Positions 15,239 through 17,545 of a stretch of DNA of 17,545 nucleotides are shown piece after piece (the first letter of the stretch is position 1; each line of letters opens with the position of its first letter). Both the position numbers and the translations under genes were made by a program. The notes beneath the pieces are model-generated. The model had not been told where the DNA came from, did not search any database, and was given only the letters and a program-made list of their open reading frames with translations. The stretch is from the NCBI GenBank assembly GCA_016926985.1, contig JAFGNO010000195.1, positions 1-17,545 of the forward strand, in the 5' to 3' direction. The DNA is from Anaerolineae bacterium. GTDB taxonomy: Bacteria > Chloroflexota > Anaerolineae > Aggregatilineales > UBA3940.

Positions 15239-17230
15239 ATGAGCGCATCAGAAAAACCCCAGGCAAACTTTACCCATCCTGAAACAGGGCATTATTATCT
15301 GTCAGGGCCCTGGTCTGCTGTTGCCCGGGTGGTCTGGCTGGTTCTTTTCTTGCTGGTCATAGGGTTGTTTATCGTTGCTATCCCGGCATCTTTCAAAACG
15401 ATCCTCGACCGGATAGAAATCTTTGAAGACAGCCTTCTCCAGATCAATATTACATTGACCACTGCTGCTGGCTTTTTTGTGGTAATCGACGCGTTAACAG
15501 CGGCTGTTTTTTTTGTTGTTGCGCTGGTTATGTTCTTCAGCAAATCCCGGAACTGGTTGGTTCTTTTTGTTTCTATTACGCTGGTGTTTTTTGGCGGCAC
15601 AACCGGTACCCAGACGATATATGCTCTGGCAGTACAATCAGCTTCCATGTCGCTGTGGGTTGGCCTGGTCAGTTGGATCGGGTCGGTTCTATTTGTTGTT
15701 TTCCTTTATTCACTGCCTGATGGGATTTTTATGCCGCGCTGGACGGCCGCGATCCCCGTGATCTGGGCTATCTTTGTCGGGTACACCAATCTGTTCCAAT
15801 TTGGCGAGGGATCAGTTCTCCTGTATTTTGTTGTCTCCTTCGCCGTGTACGGTGGGAGCGTCCTGTTATATAACTACCGGGCAGAACATCACCTCTCAAG
15901 TGCACAGATCCAGCAGGTTAAATGGGTTCAACTGGGTCTGATTGGTGCGTTGTTTGGATTTGTGCTCCTGTTTGGCATTAATGCCATCCCTGCTGTCCGG
16001 GCCAATTTGGTTGTCAATACAGTGATTATGCCAGTTTACCTGTTATTGATCGCCATGATTCCCATTTCCATCGCTTTCTCAATTCTACATGTTCGCTTAT
16101 GGGATGTGGACCTGATCATCAATCGCAGCCTGGTGTATGGAGCTCTGACAATAGGCCTGGGAATTGTTTTTATCGGAGGTTTGCTGGCGCTCCAATGGTT
16201 GTTTCGTTCGATTACCGGAGGACAGCTTACTCCGGTTGCCCTTGTTATCTCGGCGATTGTAATCGGTGGGCTGTTCCAACCGGCTCGCAGGCAGCTTCAA
16301 AACTTTGTTGACCGGCGGCTTTACGGTATTCACATTGACTATCAAAAAATGCGGCAGGTCCAGGTGATGCCCTTAAATGCCGGGCAGTTAGCCGGCAGCC
16401 AGCTTGGCGCTTATTTTGTTCAGGAACCCCTCGGTCGGGGTGGCATGGCAGAAGTCTACAAGGGCTACCATCCTGGCCTGAACCGAGAGGTTGCGATTAA
16501 GATGCTGCCCCATAAGCTGTCCGGGGAAGCAGACTTCCGCAAGCGGTTTGAACTGGAAGCGCAAACCGTTGCCAGGTTGCGACATTCTAACATCATTGAT
16601 GTGTTTGATTTTGGCGAGCATGAAGATACCTTCTACATGGTTATGGAGTACATTGAAGGGCAGGACCTGTCTGGCTATCTGCGTGCCAGGGAAACGCTTC
16701 CGTATAATGAGGTGATTGCGCTCATATCTGCAATCAGCAGTGCGCTGGATTATGCCCACTTGCAAGGCCTTGTGCACCGGGATATCAAGCCTTCCAATGT
16801 CATGCTGCAGCCGCTTTCTTCCCCCAGAGACTCTCAATTGCCCTATCGACCGGTGCTAATGGATTTTGGTATTGCCAAAATCCTGACCGGCGGCACGCGG
16901 ATCACCCAGACCGGTATGATCGGGACGCTGGATTATATGGCCCCTGAGCAAATTCGCGCGGCAAAAGACGTGGATAATCGGGCCGATATTTATGCGCTGG
17001 GTGTGATGACCTATCAACTCCTGAGCGGTGAACTGCCATTTAAGGGCGATAACCCAGGAGCAATCGTCATGGCACATATCAACCAGCCGGCACCAGATGT
17101 GTGTAACACCCGTCCTGAGGTTCCCCGGCATGTTGGCGATGCCATCCGGCAGGCTATGTCGAAAGAGCCTGATAGGCGCTTCACGTCAGCCGGCGAGTAC
17201 AGCCAGGCATTACAGGGAGGCAGGGAATGA
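15239..17230 (+). CDS. Polytopic membrane sensor-like module fused to a Hanks-type Ser/Thr protein kinase
   Basis: This 663-residue membrane protein kinase has about 9-10 hydrophobic segments in residues 28-347. They end in RLWDVDLIINRSLVYGALT and FQPARRQLQNFVDRRLYG, a signature I know from the membrane part of ComP-like sensor histidine kinases. The C-terminal half (about 390-660) is instead a complete eukaryote-like kinase: Gly loop LGRGGMAEVY, K421 in VAIK, E440 in helix C, catalytic HRDIKPSN (513-520), D542-F-G and APE (568-570). All catalytic residues are present, so it should be active in the cytoplasm. There are no PASTA or other C-terminal domains. AAGGA lies 9 nt before ATG 15239. 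The stop overlaps the coaBC start by ATGA. The signal sensed and the substrates are unknown. Confidence 0.9.
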   Translation: MSASEKPQANFTHPETGHYYLSGPWSAVARVVWLVLFLLVIGLFIVAIPASFKTILDRIEIFEDSLLQINITLTTAAGFFVVIDALTAAVFFVVALVMFFSKSRNWLVLFVSITLVFFGGTTGTQTIYALAVQSASMSLWVGLVSWIGSVLFVVFLYSLPDGIFMPRWTAAIPVIWAIFVGYTNLFQFGEGSVLLYFVVSFAVYGGSVLLYNYRAEHHLSSAQIQQVKWVQLGLIGALFGFVLLFGINAIPAVRANLVVNTVIMPVYLLLIAMIPISIAFSILHVRLWDVDLIINRSLVYGALTIGLGIVFIGGLLALQWLFRSITGGQLTPVALVISAIVIGGLFQPARRQLQNFVDRRLYGIHIDYQKMRQVQVMPLNAGQLAGSQLGAYFVQEPLGRGGMAEVYKGYHPGLNREVAIKMLPHKLSGEADFRKRFELEAQTVARLRHSNIIDVFDFGEHEDTFYMVMEYIEGQDLSGYLRARETLPYNEVIALISAISSALDYAHLQGLVHRDIKPSNVMLQPLSSPRDSQLPYRPVLMDFGIAKILTGGTRITQTGMIGTLDYMAPEQIRAAKDVDNRADIYALGVMTYQLLSGELPFKGDNPGAIVMAHINQPAPDVCNTRPEVPRHVGDAIRQAMSKEPDRRFTSAGEYSQALQGGRE

Positions 17231-17545
17231 CAGCGGAGGAGAACACAAGCTTGTCTCAATGTATCCTGGAAGGCAGAAAAATCCTGCTGGGTGTCACTGG
17301 TTCGATTGCTGCCTACAAGGCGGCTATGCTTGCCAGCCAGTTAACGCAGTCCGGCACCACCCTTGATATCGTCATGACCGAATCGGCTGCCCGGTTTATC
17401 GCCCCCCTGACGTTTGAAGCCATCACCGGGCGACCTGTTTATACAAGCATGTGGCGACCGGCCGAAGGCGCTGACCTTGGAACCCATATTGCCCATGTTG
17501 GGCTGGGTCACCAGGCGGAACTTGTGGTGATTGCGCCAGCTACTG
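17227..17545 (+). CDS. coaBC: CoaBC, phosphopantothenoylcysteine decarboxylase/phosphopantothenate-cysteine ligase, N-terminal part
   Basis: The bifunctional enzyme makes 4'-phosphopantetheine for coenzyme A. 106 codons of the N-terminal CoaC flavoprotein domain are visible before the right edge: KILLGVTGSIAAYKA (FMN-binding start), MTESAARFIAPLTFEAITG, a THIAH segment holding the expected active-site His, and ELVVIAPAT at the end of the window. ATG 17227 overlaps the kinase stop and has GGAGG 6 nt upstream. A TTG at 17251 preceded by GGAGGA is a possible shorter start. Translational coupling with the kinase is likely. Acetyl-CoA synthase needs CoA, but the two clusters are divergent and a shared role is not implied. 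Confidence 0.93.
   Translation, partial: MTAEENTSLSQCILEGRKILLGVTGSIAAYKAAMLASQLTQSGTTLDIVMTESAARFIAPLTFEAITGRPVYTSMWRPAEGADLGTHIAHVGLGHQAELVVIAPAT

Noticed and set aside
1..17545. CRISPR arrays, insertion sequences, tRNA or rRNA genes
   Set aside because: No regularly spaced direct repeats, transposase motifs, terminal inverted repeats with target duplications, or cloverleaf-like or rRNA segments were noticed.

Overview
The window is dominated by a nearly complete carbonyl branch of the Wood-Ljungdahl (reductive acetyl-CoA) pathway. Eight closely spaced minus-strand genes lie between about 11774 and 1132, read right to left: a small HMA-fold-like protein, acsA (Ni-CO dehydrogenase), acsB (acetyl-CoA synthase), a two-CBS-domain protein, acsD and acsC (corrinoid/iron-sulfur protein subunits), a RACo-type corrinoid reductive activator, and acsE (methyl-THF:corrinoid methyltransferase). 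A strong minus-strand terminator follows acsE. After it, with room for its own promoter, a fused MetV-MetF methylenetetrahydrofolate reductase begins and runs off the left edge. Together these genes turn methylene-THF, CO2/CO and CoA into acetyl-CoA, or run in reverse. The formate-activating genes and a CooC-type nickel inserter are not in the window.

To the right of the cluster, after a 388-bp gap that probably holds the operon promoter, is mutS (minus strand). A divergent control region of about 190 bp separates it from a tiny plus-strand Flp-type pilin gene with its own promoter and a very strong terminator. Next comes a plus-strand gene for a polytopic membrane protein fused to a Hanks-type Ser/Thr kinase. 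It overlaps by ATGA with the start of coaBC (coenzyme A biosynthesis), which is cut by the right edge.

The organism is an anaerobic bacterium. The AcsB has the bacterial N-terminal domain that archaeal CdhC lacks. The MetVF fusion, the Flp pilin, and the membrane module ending in an RLWDVDLIINRSLVYG-type signature joined to a Ser/Thr kinase together suggest Chloroflexota (Anaerolineae-like). That placement is inference, since no rRNA or marker tree is available here. Gene boundaries are tight, Shine-Dalgarno sites are mostly clear, and no mobile element, CRISPR, tRNA or rRNA was seen.

The least expected items are two accessory genes built into the acs operon (an HMA-like protein whose CxxC is replaced by GDHH, and a CBS-domain protein), a 40-bp dyad that could hide the ribosome-binding site of the CBS gene, structured intercistronic leaders, a pair of abutting dyads upstream of the operon, and the sensor-module/Ser-Thr-kinase fusion.
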